64,000 nucleotides of DNA from CAWJMD01 sp963845675 (lineage in GTDB: Bacteria; Actinomycetota; Actinomycetes; Actinomycetales; CAWJMD01): NCBI GenBank assembly GCA_963845675.1, contig CAWJSX010000001.1, positions 558,001 through 622,000 on the forward strand, read 5' to 3'. A program made the translations under genes and the position numbers. Positions 18,199-27,397 of the stretch are shown one piece after another; within the stretch, counting starts at the first letter, position 1, and every line of letters starts with the position of its first letter. The notes under the pieces are model-generated. The model searched no databases and was not told the DNA's origin. It saw only the letters and a program-made list of their open reading frames with translations.

Positions 18199-18996
18199 TC
18201 AGACCAGCGGATGGGGGAGCGCGGGGGTGGTGGACGCCACGAGCGCGGCACGCGCGACGTGGTCGACGCGGCGGAGCCCCGCAGCGCGCCGGTCCGCCTC
18301 CCAGCCCGTGATCGCCGCGCCGTCGTCCTCGGTGGCGAGGGCGACGATCGCGCGGACCCGGACAGCCGAGGACAGGACGCGGAGGACGCGACGGTCGGTG
18401 CCGGGAGGGATCAGCGACGCCGGCAGGCCACCGTCACGGACGAGCGCGATGCGGTCCGCGGCGTCGTCGCGCCACCGGGCGACGTCGAGGGACGACAGCG
18501 CGTCGGTGGCCTCGATCATCGCCTGCCTCAGTGCCGACTCCGCCTCGGAGAGCTGGGGGAGGGAAGCAGTCGGGGGCGGGTCCGTGACGCGGTGGGACAC
18601 CCACGTCACCTGGCAGCCCGGCTCGAGCTCGGAGCCGAACCACGTCACGTCCGGCACCAGCACGCGGCCGTCACCGCCCGCGTGAGGCACGGTGAGGGCG
18701 GCCTCCTCTGCCTCGACCGCGGCGCGGGTCGCGGCCAGGGGGCCGACGAGACCTCGCGCGTCACCCGGCACCGGCAGCACGGCGCGGACCGCGAGGTCCC
18801 GGTCCCGCAGCTGGTCCAGCAGGTCCGGCAGCCCCGGGCCGAGGGGGTCCGCGGAGAACGGGAGGTCCTCACCATCGACGCGGTGCGGCTCGTCGTCGCC
18901 GGTCACTGCGGCCACCGCGCGAGCGGTCTCGACGCGGCCGTCGAGCACGGCGGTCGCCCACAGCGCCAGGCGCACCGAGCGGGGCAGGTCCAACAC
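18199..18996 (-). CDS. Conserved actinobacterial hypothetical protein
   Basis: This intact 265-residue soluble protein starts at GTG 18996 with a leaderless -10 box 6 nt upstream. It begins LDLPRSVRLALWATAVLDGRVE and contains VTWFGSELEPGCQVTWVSHRV in the middle. I recall similar proteins of unknown function in Nocardioides-type genomes but know no domain name. There are no signal peptide, membrane helices or catalytic motifs. It is divergent from the ABC-ATPase gene with a 50-nt gap. Confidence 0.7.
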   Translation of the reverse strand: MLDLPRSVRLALWATAVLDGRVETARAVAAVTGDDEPHRVDGEDLPFSADPLGPGLPDLLDQLRDRDLAVRAVLPVPGDARGLVGPLAATRAAVEAEEAALTVPHAGGDGRVLVPDVTWFGSELEPGCQVTWVSHRVTDPPPTASLPQLSEAESALRQAMIEATDALSSLDVARWRDDAADRIALVRDGGLPASLIPPGTDRRVLRVLSSAVRVRAIVALATEDDGAAITGWEADRRAAGLRRVDHVARAALVASTTPALPHPLV

Positions 18997-19002
18997 CCGG
19001 CC

Positions 19003-19008
19003 AGGCTA
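19003..19008 (-). promoter_or_regulatory. -10 box (TAGCCT) of leaderless hypothetical gene
   Basis: TAGCCT on the minus strand ends 6 nt before the GTG at 18996. Confidence 0.5.
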
Positions 19009-19033
19009 CGTGGGCGGCTCGGTCGGTTGCCTC

Positions 19034-19039
19034 TAGGGT
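19034..19039 (+). promoter_or_regulatory. -10 box (TAGGGT) of leaderless ABC ATPase gene
   Basis: TAGGGT ends 7 nt before the ATG at 19047. It is 26 nt from the opposing -10 box at 19003-19008. Confidence 0.55.
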
Positions 19040-19046
19040 CGGGGCC

Positions 19047-19829
<783 letters not shown>

Positions 19830-19833
<4 letters not shown>

Positions 19834-20612
19834 GCTGGATCGAGATCGTCGCCATCGTGGCGGCGGGTGTCGCTGCGGGCACGATCAACACGCTCGTCGG
19901 GTCGGGGACGCTGATCACCTTCCCCACGCTGCTGGCCTTCGGCTACCCGCCGGTCGTCGCGAACATCTCCAACAACATCGGCCTCGTGCCCGGGGGCGTC
20001 TCCGGCACCTGGGGCTACCGGGCCGAGCTCGCGGGACAAGGGCGCTGGGTGAGGCTCCTGGCCCCGATGTCGTTGCTGGGAGCCGTCACCGGCGCGTCGC
20101 TCCTGCTGGTCCTGCCCGCCGAGGCCTTCGCCACGATCGTGCCCGTGCTGCTGGGGATCTCGCTGGTGCTCGTGGTCATCCAGCCACGACTCCAGCGTCG
20201 ACTGGCACGTCGTCGTGAGGAGAAGGGCATCGACCACCACGCGATGGGCGCGGGGCGGACGACGTCCACGGTGGGCGGCACGTACGGCGCGGGGATCTAC
20301 GGCGGCTACTTCGGCGCGGCCCAGGGGGTGCTGCTCGTGGGGCTTCTCGGCATCCTGCTGCCGGCCTCCCTGCAGCAGGTGAACGCGATCAAGAACCTGC
20401 TGTCGCTGGTGGTGAACAGCGTGGCGGCGCTGACGTTCGTGCTCGTGGCGCGGGACCGGATCGAGTGGCCGGTGGTCGGTCTGATCGCCATCGGCTCGCT
20501 GGTCGGTGGCCTGATCGGCTCCAAGGTCGGGCGGCGACTGCCGCCGTGGGCCCTGCGGACCGTCATCGTGGTCGTCGGCATCGTGGCGATCACACGGATC
20601 GTGGCCGGATGA
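19830..20612 (+). CDS. TauE/SafE (TSUP) family membrane exporter
   Basis: This intact 260-residue protein starts at GTG 19830 within the upstream stop (GTGA). It has about eight hydrophobic segments and the two-repeat layout of the TSUP family: GTINTLVGSGTLITFPTLLAFG early and GGYFGAAQGVLLVGLLGI in the second half. Family members move sulfonates, sulfite or other organosulfur anions through the cytoplasmic membrane. The coupling to an ABC ATPase is positional only. The substrate is unknown. Confidence 0.88.
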
Positions 20613-21434
20613 CGGACCGTGGACCCGTCGTCGAGGTCGCCGACCTCACCGACCCCCGGCTGCACGACTACACACGGCTGACCGAGGTCTCGCTGCGGCT
20701 GCGTCGTGAGCCCGCGGAGGGCATCTACATCGCCGAGTCGAACAAGGTGATCCGTCGTGCGCTGGACGCGGGCCACCGACCCGAGGTCGTTCCTGATGTC
20801 GCACCGCTGGCTCGAGGACCACGACAACCTGCTGGCGTCGCCTGCGGCGCAGGGCGTCCCGGTGTTCGTGGGCAGCGAGGAGCTTCTCCAGGAGCTCACG
20901 GGGTTCCACCTGCACCGTGGGGCTCTCGCGGCGATGAACCGGCCGGTCCTGCCGTCCGTCCACGACCTGCTGTCGACGGCGCGGCGGGTGGCGGTCCTGG
21001 AGGACGTCGTCGACCACACCAACGTCGGGGCCGTCTTCCGTTCTGCCGCCGGGCTGGGGGTCGATGCGGTGCTGGTGACCCCCCGCTGCGCCGACCCGCT
21101 CTACCGCCGCTCCGTCAGGGTCTCGATGGGGACGGTCTTCCAGGTGCCGTGGACGCGCCTCGACGCCTGGCCGGACGGTCTCGGCCTGCTGCGCGAGCAC
21201 GGCTTCACGGTGGCCGCGATGGCCCTCACCGACGACGCCGTCTCCCTGGACGACTTCGCGTCCGACCTGCCGCCCCGCCTGGCGCTGCTGCTCGGCACAG
21301 AGGGCGGCGGGCTGACCCCAGCGGCGGTCGACCGGGCCGACGTCGCGGTGCGCATCCCGATGGCCGGGGGAGTGGACTCGCTGAACGTGGCGGCCGCCAG
21401 CGCCGTCGTGTTCTGGGCCACGCGCGGGCGCTGA
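20609..21434 (+). CDS. TrmH/SpoU-family RNA 2'-O-methyltransferase, one frameshift
   Basis: The start is ATG 20609 inside the TauE stop (ATGA). The N-terminal part LHDYTRLTEVSLRLRREPAEGIYIAES is the substrate-binding domain. After an extra C near 20785 the frame shifts. Removing one base gives HRPRSFLMSHRWLEDH. The catalytic SPOUT motifs follow: NVGAVFRSAAGLG, LLLGTEGGGL and RIPMAGGVDSLNVAAASA. It should 2'-O-methylate a ribose in rRNA or tRNA using SAM. The length of about 275 is normal. The target nucleotide cannot be told. Confidence 0.85.
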
Positions 21435-21445
21435 CGACGACGGGT

Positions 21446-21985
21446 TCAGGCGGGTGGGCGCCCCAGCCCCTCGACGACCCGTGCGCCCGGAAGCTGCGGG
21501 AGAACGCGACCCGGAAGGACCAGCTTCGAACGGCGGACGCCACTGCCGATCACCACGTGCGGGCGGGCGACGGCCGCCGCGTCGACGAGCAGCAGCCACT
21601 CCGGTGGCAGACCCACCGGTGTGATGCCGCCGTACTCCATCGCGGTCCGGCCGACCGCGTCGTCCACCGACATGAAGGACGCCTTGCGCACCTCGAGGGT
21701 GCGGCGGACCAGGCCGTTGACGTCGGCCCGCGTGCTCGCCAGCACGAGGCAGGCCGCCACCCGCTGCTCACCCTCGCGTCGGCCGGCGACCACGACGCAG
21801 TTCGCGGACGCGTCCAGGGGCACGTCGTAGGCCTCGACGAGAGCCGCCGTGTCGGCCAGGCCGGGGTCGATCGCGGCGACCTGTGCCTCGTGCGCTGCCG
21901 GCCACGCCGCCAGCGCGCGGGCCACCGGTTCCGCCAGCAGGTCGGGACGCTCCAGGGCGGGCACCCAGTCGAGCGACCCGATCAC
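21446..21985 (-). CDS. YbaK/aminoacyl-tRNA deacylase domain protein
   Basis: This 179-residue protein starts at GTG 21985 overlapping the upstream stop (GTGA). Residues 30-165 match the YbaK/EbsC fold: NCVVVAGRREGEQRVAACLVLAS, VRKASFMSVDDAVGRTAMEYGGITPVGLP and VVIGSGVRRSKLVLP. The Lys in RKASF is the conserved residue in this family. Such proteins hydrolyse mischarged tRNA (Cys-tRNA-Pro type) or serve as ProX-like factors. It is the last gene of a three-gene operon with a membrane protein and an HTH regulator. The C-terminal domain is intact. Confidence 0.8.
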   Translation of the reverse strand: MIGSLDWVPALERPDLLAEPVARALAAWPAAHEAQVAAIDPGLADTAALVEAYDVPLDASANCVVVAGRREGEQRVAACLVLASTRADVNGLVRRTLEVRKASFMSVDDAVGRTAMEYGGITPVGLPPEWLLLVDAAAVARPHVVIGSGVRRSKLVLPGRVLPQLPGARVVEGLGRPPA

Positions 21986-22560
21986 CGCGACCACACCAGC
22001 AGCACGACGCCCGCGCACGCCAGGGCCCACAGCACGCTCGCGAAGGTGCCGATGATGAACCGCTCGGAGGTGCCGGCGTGGGCACGCAGCTCCGGGTACC
22101 GCCCGAGCCCCTTCACCGCCAGGACGATCGCGATCCCCTCCGGCCAGCCGGCCAGCAGCGACGCGGAGATCGCGAGCCGCTCCAGGACGCCGATCGTGGC
22201 ACCACCCCGCAGCACCGTCGCCGGCGATGAGTGGGGAGTCGTGCCCGGCACGGACTGGTGCTCCTGGGGTGCCAGCGAGAGGACGGCCGCCGTGACGGGC
22301 CCGCCCCCGAGCGTGGCGGCGAGCACGGCCAGGACCAGTCCGAGAGGGACGAGGTCGACCGGACCCGCGTCCGAGAGGGCGAGCACGGCCGTGACGGCGA
22401 GCGCGACCGGTGGCAGCAGCACCAGGGCGGTGCGCAGTCCGGCGTCGCGGGGCCGGCGGGCTGAGCCGCGGGTGGCCCCGGGGTCTGGGAGGGGCAGCAC
22501 CCACGCGATCGCCGCGAAGGCGGCGGTGGCGACGAGCCCTGCCAGGACGGGAGTGGTCAC
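21982..22560 (-). CDS. Multi-pass membrane protein, unknown function
   Basis: This 192-residue protein has about five hydrophobic stretches (for example VLAGLVATAAFAAIAWVL, LALVVLLPPVALAVTAVLAL-type and the final VLWALACAGVVLLVWS). Two cytosolic or extracellular loops contain APQEHQSVPGTT and AVKGLGRYPELRAHAGTSE. It lies 33 nt downstream of an HTH regulator gene and overlaps the YbaK gene. In other actinobacteria I recall a similar membrane protein following SatD-like regulators, but no function is known. Confidence 0.7.
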   Translation of the reverse strand: MTTPVLAGLVATAAFAAIAWVLPLPDPGATRGSARRPRDAGLRTALVLLPPVALAVTAVLALSDAGPVDLVPLGLVLAVLAATLGGGPVTAAVLSLAPQEHQSVPGTTPHSSPATVLRGGATIGVLERLAISASLLAGWPEGIAIVLAVKGLGRYPELRAHAGTSERFIIGTFASVLWALACAGVVLLVWSR

Positions 22561-22593
22561 CGGGTCATCCTGCCGTCCGGCACGGACATCTCG

Positions 22594-23199
22594 TCACAGC
22601 TCGGCGGCTGTGTCGGCCAGCGCGAGCAGCCCTGCCGCCACGGGACGCACGCGCACCTCGTGCGGCCACAGCCCGACCTGGAGGCGCTGGCTGAGCGCCT
22701 GCTTGCTGATGTCGAGCCGGTCGGCCGCCTCCGTCTGCGTGAGCCCGTCCGCCACCAGGTCGGCGGCCTCCCACCCGGCGGGGCTCCGGCGCTGGACGAC
22801 CGCGCTGAGCAGCGTGAGCACGGCCTCCGCCTGGAGCGCGGCTGCCTCGTCCGGCCCCTCGACGGCCAGACGGTCCTGCGACGACTTGCCGCGTTCCACC
22901 GCGGTGCGCGCGTGCTGGTAGGCCGGGCCGGCCCCCGCCCGGGCACTCGGCGGCAGGGGACGGCGGACTGGTCCGGCGCCGATCCCGACGGTCCAGTGGC
23001 CGTCCCGGACGAGTGCCAGGGTCAGCCGGACGGCCAGCTCGGGGTCGTCGAGAAGCCCCTGGACCTCGTCCCCGGCGGTGCGTTCGAAGTCGCGCACGCG
23101 CCCCGTGGCGTGGTCGGCGTGGTTCAGGAGGCGCAGCACGTCGGCGACGCGGTCGTCGTCGGTGCTGCTGCCTCGCTGGTCGATCGTGAGCACGAGCAC
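22594..23199 (-). CDS. HTH DNA-binding protein (SatD-like)
   Basis: The start is GTG 23199, chosen because AAGGAGG lies 5 nt before it; the ATG at 23238 is upstream of that site and would lie inside the operator array. The 201-residue product has an N-terminal alpha/beta part (LVLTIDQRGSSTDDDRV, LALVRDGHWTVGIGAG). A C-terminal helix-turn-helix follows (GLTQTEAADRLDISKQALSQRLQ, about residues 150-172). It resembles SatD-family proteins. The repeated CTTGAC half-sites in its own promoter (23215-23264) suggest autoregulation; this is inferred. Confidence 0.7.
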   Translation of the reverse strand: MLVLTIDQRGSSTDDDRVADVLRLLNHADHATGRVRDFERTAGDEVQGLLDDPELAVRLTLALVRDGHWTVGIGAGPVRRPLPPSARAGAGPAYQHARTAVERGKSSQDRLAVEGPDEAAALQAEAVLTLLSAVVQRRSPAGWEAADLVADGLTQTEAADRLDISKQALSQRLQVGLWPHEVRVRPVAAGLLALADTAAEL

Positions 23200-23214
23200 G
23201 GGTGCCTCCTTGGA

Positions 23215-23264
23215 TGTCAAGCATGCAACCTTGACCATTAGTTGTCAAGGACGAAGGCTTGACA
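23215..23264. promoter_or_regulatory. Array of four GTCAAG/CTTGAC half-sites (candidate operator)
   Basis: On the plus strand: TGTCAAG at 23215-23221, CTTGAC at 23230-23235, TGTCAAG at 23243-23249 and CTTGACA at 23258-23264. The last two form a perfect 7-bp inverted repeat with an 8-bp spacer. Read on the minus strand, TTGACA also resembles a -35 box for the HTH gene. The array lies between the divergent HTH gene (start 23199) and the hydrolase-lipid operon (start 23366), so one protein could control both. Confidence 0.65.
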
Positions 23265-23365
23265 GGAGTCGATCAAGCCCAGGGGCCTGTCGAGGCGGTC
23301 GGGCAATCCGCGAGCGGTCGCGCGCCGAACCACTGTCGAGTCACCCACACCCGACAGGAGCATCC

Positions 23366-24025
23366 GTGCGCGAGCCCTTCCGCAGCCCCACGATCCGCCC
23401 GGCAGCCGGAAAGACCCGGGCGGTCGTGCTGGTCCTGCACGGGGGCAGGGCGACCAGCGTCGCTCCCTCACGCCCGTGGCACCTGTCCAGTCTCCGGATG
23501 GTCCCGTTCGCCCGGGACCTGCACCGCCACCTCGCCGACCAGCAGGCCGCCGTCTGGTCCGTGCGCTACCGGGTCCGCGGGTGGAACGGGGCCGACGCCT
23601 CTCCCGTCGCGGACGCGCGAGCGGCGCTCGACCTCGTCCGCGACCGGCACGGCGACGTGCCGGTCGTCCTGCTGGGTCACTCGATGGGTGGTCGCGCCGC
23701 GCTGCGCCTCGCCGACGACCCCTCGGTGCACGGCGTCGTCGCGCTCGCGCCCTGGCTCCCACCGGGCGAGCCCGTGTCGGTCGACGGCCGCGTCATCCAC
23801 GTCGCGCACGGCAGTGAGGATCGGTGGACGGACCCCCGCGCCAGCAGGGCCTGGGCCCAGCGGGCCCGCACCGAGGCTGCCGACGTCATGTTCACGAGCG
23901 TCGACGGATCGGGCCACTTCATGCTCAGCAACCTCCCCACCTGGCACCGGCTGACGCGCGCCGGAGCCGTCGAGGGGCTGTCGGCCGTCCGCCACGGGGC
24001 GTCCGGCAGGGAGGTCAGCCGATGA
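23366..24025 (+). CDS. Alpha/beta hydrolase, first gene of the lipid operon
   Basis: GTG 23366 follows AGGAG by 5 nt. The 219-residue protein reads AVVLVLHGGRATSV (oxyanion region, HGG), VVLLGHSMGGRAALRLAD (nucleophile Ser in GHSMGG) and HVAHGSEDRWTDP with SVDGSGHFML, giving the catalytic Asp and His. It is probably a cytosolic serine esterase or lipase. Its stop overlaps the start of the FAD oxidase (ATGA), so it belongs to the operon. The substrate is unknown; a lipid ester would fit the context. Confidence 0.82.
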   Translation: MREPFRSPTIRPAAGKTRAVVLVLHGGRATSVAPSRPWHLSSLRMVPFARDLHRHLADQQAAVWSVRYRVRGWNGADASPVADARAALDLVRDRHGDVPVVLLGHSMGGRAALRLADDPSVHGVVALAPWLPPGEPVSVDGRVIHVAHGSEDRWTDPRASRAWAQRARTEAADVMFTSVDGSGHFMLSNLPTWHRLTRAGAVEGLSAVRHGASGREVSR

Positions 24026-25305
24026 GCGACCTTCCGCGACGCCGCGTCGCGGTCGTGGGCAGCGGCGTGGCGGGTCTCGTGGCGGCCTACGTCCTGCAGC
24101 GCGACTCGGACGTCACGCTGTACGAGGCCGACGACCGCGTCGGTGGTCACGCCCACACGCACGACCTGGAGGACCCCTCCGGTCACGTGGTCGGCGTCGA
24201 CACGGGCTTCATCGTCCACAACCGCCGTACCTACCCCGTCCTGCTCCGCCTCTTCGACGAGCTCGACGTGCCGACGCAGGAGTCGGAGATGAGCATGTCG
24301 GTCGTGTGCGAGGGGTGTGGTCTCGAGTACGCCGGGGCGCGCAAGGTGGGCGGGCTGTTCCCGACGCCGCGCAACCTGGCCCGACCGCGCTACCTCTACA
24401 TGCTCACCGAGGTGCTCCGGTTCCACCGTCGTGCCCGCGCCGAGCTGGAGCGCGCCCGCCAGGACCCGAGCCTGGAGGACGCGACGCTGGACGAGTTCGT
24501 GGCCACCGGGCGCTTCTCCCGGTACTTCGTCGACCACTTCCTGACGCCGATGGTCGCCTGCGTCTGGTCCTGCGCGCCGTCGACGGCCGGCCGGTACCCG
24601 GCGCGCTACCTGTTCTCGTTCCTCGAGCACCACGGCATGCTCAGCGTCGGCAACTCGCCGCAGTGGCGCACCGTCACCGGCGGCTCCCGCACGTACGTCG
24701 ACAAGGTCGCCAAGCTGCTCAGCGCCGTCCGCACCAGCACTCCGGTCGTGTCACTGCGACGGGTGGAGGCCGGTGTCGAGGTGGTGGACGGCGACGGTGA
24801 GGTCGAGACCTACGATGCCGTCGTGGTCGCGACCCACCCCGACCAGGCCCTGCGGATGCTGGCTCAGCCAACCGACGCCCAGCGGCAGGTCCTGGGCGCC
24901 CTGGAGTACTCCCGCAACGAGACCCTCCTGCACTCCGACACGACGGTCCTGCCGTCGGCCGACCGCGCGCTGGCGTCGTGGAACTACCGCATGGACGGCT
25001 GCCGGACCGGTGCCGACCAGGTGCGGGTCACCTACGACATGAACCGCCTGCAGAGACTCGACGCGCGGGGCCGCTACCTCGTCACGCTCGGCGGAGCGGA
25101 CGTCGTCGACGCCGCGACGGTGATCGACCGCATGGTCTACCACCACCCGATCTACACGCCCGAGTCCGTGGCCGCCCAGCAGCGTCTTCCCGGGATCGCC
25201 GACGACCGCATCGCCTTCGCGGGCGCCTACCACGGCTGGGGGTTCCACGAGGACGGAGCGCGCTCCGGCCTCGAGGCTGCCCGGCGACTGGGCGGCTCCT
25301 GGTGA
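24022..25305 (+). CDS. FAD-dependent amine-oxidase-like oxidoreductase
   Basis: This intact 427-residue protein begins VAVVGSGVAGLVAAYVLQ (Rossmann GxGxxG) and VTLYEADDRVGGHAHTH, the FAD-binding start of the amine oxidase/protoporphyrinogen oxidase superfamily. It ends with the second FAD contact AFAGAYHGWGFHEDGARSGLEAA. This type of flavoprotein recurs next to DUF1365 and cyclopropane synthase genes in several phyla, where it is thought to act on fatty acyl chains (desaturation or saturation). ATGA overlaps on one side and GTGA on the other. The exact reaction is not known to me. Confidence 0.85.
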   Translation: MSDLPRRRVAVVGSGVAGLVAAYVLQRDSDVTLYEADDRVGGHAHTHDLEDPSGHVVGVDTGFIVHNRRTYPVLLRLFDELDVPTQESEMSMSVVCEGCGLEYAGARKVGGLFPTPRNLARPRYLYMLTEVLRFHRRARAELERARQDPSLEDATLDEFVATGRFSRYFVDHFLTPMVACVWSCAPSTAGRYPARYLFSFLEHHGMLSVGNSPQWRTVTGGSRTYVDKVAKLLSAVRTSTPVVSLRRVEAGVEVVDGDGEVETYDAVVVATHPDQALRMLAQPTDAQRQVLGALEYSRNETLLHSDTTVLPSADRALASWNYRMDGCRTGADQVRVTYDMNRLQRLDARGRYLVTLGGADVVDAATVIDRMVYHHPIYTPESVAAQQRLPGIADDRIAFAGAYHGWGFHEDGARSGLEAARRLGGSW

Positions 25306-26102
25306 CGGCCGCGATCTACCGCACGCAGGTCTCGCACGTGCGTAATGCGCCGCTGCGCAACGCTTTCCGGTACCGCAGCACCTGGTGGCTGGTGGACGTC
25401 GACGACCTGCCGACGCTGCCGTTGCTGCTGCGACCGTTCGTCCGCATCGAGCCGAGGGACCACCTCGGCGCCCCCGAGAGGACCTTGAGACAGAACGTCG
25501 AGGACCACCTCGCGACCGAGGGAGTGGACCTCCGCGGGGGCCGGGTCGACCTCCTGACCAGCCCGCGCAGCCTCGGCCACGTGTTCAACCCGATGTCGGT
25601 CTTCTGGTGCCACGACGCCGACGGGTCGCTGCTCGCCGTCCTGGTCGAGGTGCACAACACCTACGGCGGTCGCCACGTCTACACGGTGCGCACCGACGAG
25701 CGCGGGCGGGCGGCCACCGACAAGGTGCTCTACGTCTCGCCCTTCTACCCGGTCGACGGCCACTACACGATGAGCCTGCCCGAGCCCGGCCGTCACCTGC
25801 GGCTCGGCGTCACGCTGCACCGCGACGGCGACAGGCCGTTCACCGCCTCGGTGACCGGGACGCGACGTCCTGCCACCACGGTGAACGTGGTCAGGACGTT
25901 GGCGGCGAGCCCCGTCGAGACCCTGCGCGTCGTGGCGCTCATCCGCTGGCAGGGGATCCGGCTGTGGCTGCGGGGGCTGCGCGTCCGCCCACGACCCGAC
26001 GACAGCGACCGACCGACCTCGAGCCCGACGACAGCCATGACGACGCACACCCCGACGCAGGCGAACGCGACCTGCCCCGTTCCCGTGAGGAGCTCCCGAT
26101 GA
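25302..26102 (+). CDS. DUF1365 family protein
   Basis: The 266-residue protein begins at GTG 25302 in the upstream stop (GTGA). It has the DUF1365 features: AIYRTQVSHVRNAPLRNAFRYR at the N-terminus, LGHVFNPMSVFWCHDADG and VEVHNTYGGRHVY in the centre, and KVLYVSPFYPVDGHY. No catalytic chemistry is established. The family is almost always beside an FAD oxidase and a CFA-type methyltransferase, exactly as here. There are no transmembrane helices. The last 30 residues are Ser/Thr/Pro-rich and atypical. Confidence 0.85.
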   Translation: MTAAIYRTQVSHVRNAPLRNAFRYRSTWWLVDVDDLPTLPLLLRPFVRIEPRDHLGAPERTLRQNVEDHLATEGVDLRGGRVDLLTSPRSLGHVFNPMSVFWCHDADGSLLAVLVEVHNTYGGRHVYTVRTDERGRAATDKVLYVSPFYPVDGHYTMSLPEPGRHLRLGVTLHRDGDRPFTASVTGTRRPATTVNVVRTLAASPVETLRVVALIRWQGIRLWLRGLRVRPRPDDSDRPTSSPTTAMTTHTPTQANATCPVPVRSSR

Positions 26103-27397
26103 GCCAGCAGACGTCCGCACCCGGCGTGCGGGTCGATCCCGACCGATGGCCGGACGTCGCCGCCGTGCACGGCTCGCCTGTGCGCGCCCTGATCGCGGAG
26201 CGGCTCTTCGACAGCGTGGTGCGACGCCTCGCCGTCCAGGTGCGGATGCCGGACGGCCGTGTGCTCGGGGGCGGAGGACCGGACGCGCCGGAGCTGCACC
26301 TGCACCGCCCGCGGGACTTCGCCCGACGGGTCGGCGCGGCGGGACTCATCGGCTTCGGCGAGTCGTACATGGCCGGCGACTGGGACGCGCCCGACCTGGC
26401 CGGTGTGCTGACCGTCTTCGCGGAGCAGATGTCGTCCCTGGTCCCGCCGCGCCTGCAGAGCCTGCGACGTCTCGCCGTCCACGCGAACCCGCTCTCGCAC
26501 AGGGGGAGCCAGGACAACACGCGGCGCAACATCGCTGCCCACTACGACCTGTCGAACGAGATGTTCGAGCTGTGGCTCGACGAGGGCATGAGCTACTCGT
26601 CCGGAATCTACGACCCGTCCAGCGAGGACGGTACGCAGGACGAGGCCGAGCTGCTGGCCCGTGCCCAGGAGCGCAAGATCGAGCGCCTCCTGGACGCGGC
26701 CGGTGTCGTCGACGGCAGCTCCGTGCTCGAGATCGGCACCGGGTGGGGGGAGCTCGCACTCCGTGCCGCGGCCCGTGGCGCGACCGTCCACTCCGTGACC
26801 TTGTCCGTCGAGCAGGCCGACCTGGCGCGACGCCGGGTCGCCGAGGCGGGCCACACCGACCGTGTGACCATCGAGGTCTGCGACTACCGCGACACGAGCG
26901 GCGAGTACGACGCCGTGGTCTCCGTGGAGATGATCGAGGCCGTCGGGCACGAGTTCTGGCCCGACTACTTCTCCACGCTCGCTGCCCGCACGGCCCCCGG
27001 CGGACGGGCGGTGGTGCAGGCGATCACGATGCCGCACGACCGCATGCTCGCCACGCGCGAGACGTTCACCTGGGTGCAGAAGTACATCTTCCCCGGAGGC
27101 TTCCTGCCGTCGACGAAGTCGATCGCCGCCTCGGCCCGCGGTGTCGGGATGCGCGTGCAGGAGCGCCTCGCCTTCGGGCAGCACTATGCCCGGACGCTCC
27201 GCACGTGGCGCGACCGTTTCGAGGCGAACGCCGACCAGGTGGCCGCCGCCGGGTTCGACGAGGTCTTCCGTCGCATGTGGTCGCTCTACCTGGCCTACTC
27301 GGAGGCCGGCTTCGCATCCGGCTACCTGGACGTGCAGCAGATCGTCATGGTGCACGCCGGGCGGCGCGCCGAGGTCACCAACGAGGTCCGGCCATGA
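26099..27397 (+). CDS. Cyclopropane-fatty-acyl-phospholipid synthase family protein (copy 1)
   Basis: This intact 432-residue protein has an N-terminal domain (residues 25-140, GFGESYMAGDWDAPDLAGVL) and a SAM methyltransferase domain: NIAAHYDLSNEMFELWLDEGMSYSSGIY, VLEIGTGWGELALRAAARGA (SAM motif I), VCDYRD and SVEMIEAVGHEFW. The family methylates unsaturated acyl chains of phospholipids with SAM. It may form a cyclopropane or a methyl branch. The next gene is a diverged paralogue, so two distinct methyl transfers are likely. Overlaps on both sides are 4 bases (ATGA). Confidence 0.9.
   Translation: MSQQTSAPGVRVDPDRWPDVAAVHGSPVRALIAERLFDSVVRRLAVQVRMPDGRVLGGGGPDAPELHLHRPRDFARRVGAAGLIGFGESYMAGDWDAPDLAGVLTVFAEQMSSLVPPRLQSLRRLAVHANPLSHRGSQDNTRRNIAAHYDLSNEMFELWLDEGMSYSSGIYDPSSEDGTQDEAELLARAQERKIERLLDAAGVVDGSSVLEIGTGWGELALRAAARGATVHSVTLSVEQADLARRRVAEAGHTDRVTIEVCDYRDTSGEYDAVVSVEMIEAVGHEFWPDYFSTLAARTAPGGRAVVQAITMPHDRMLATRETFTWVQKYIFPGGFLPSTKSIAASARGVGMRVQERLAFGQHYARTLRTWRDRFEANADQVAAAGFDEVFRRMWSLYLAYSEAGFASGYLDVQQIVMVHAGRRAEVTNEVRP

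Noticed and set aside
16115..18685. 856-codon plus-strand ORF spanning glgC, glgA and the palindrome
   Set aside because: It is a shadow frame of high-GC DNA. It runs antisense through glgC, follows glgA only up to its frameshift, and becomes Arg/Pro-rich after it.
25793..27355. 520-codon minus-strand ORF
   Set aside because: Antisense to the intact CFA-type gene 26099-27397; no protein motif.
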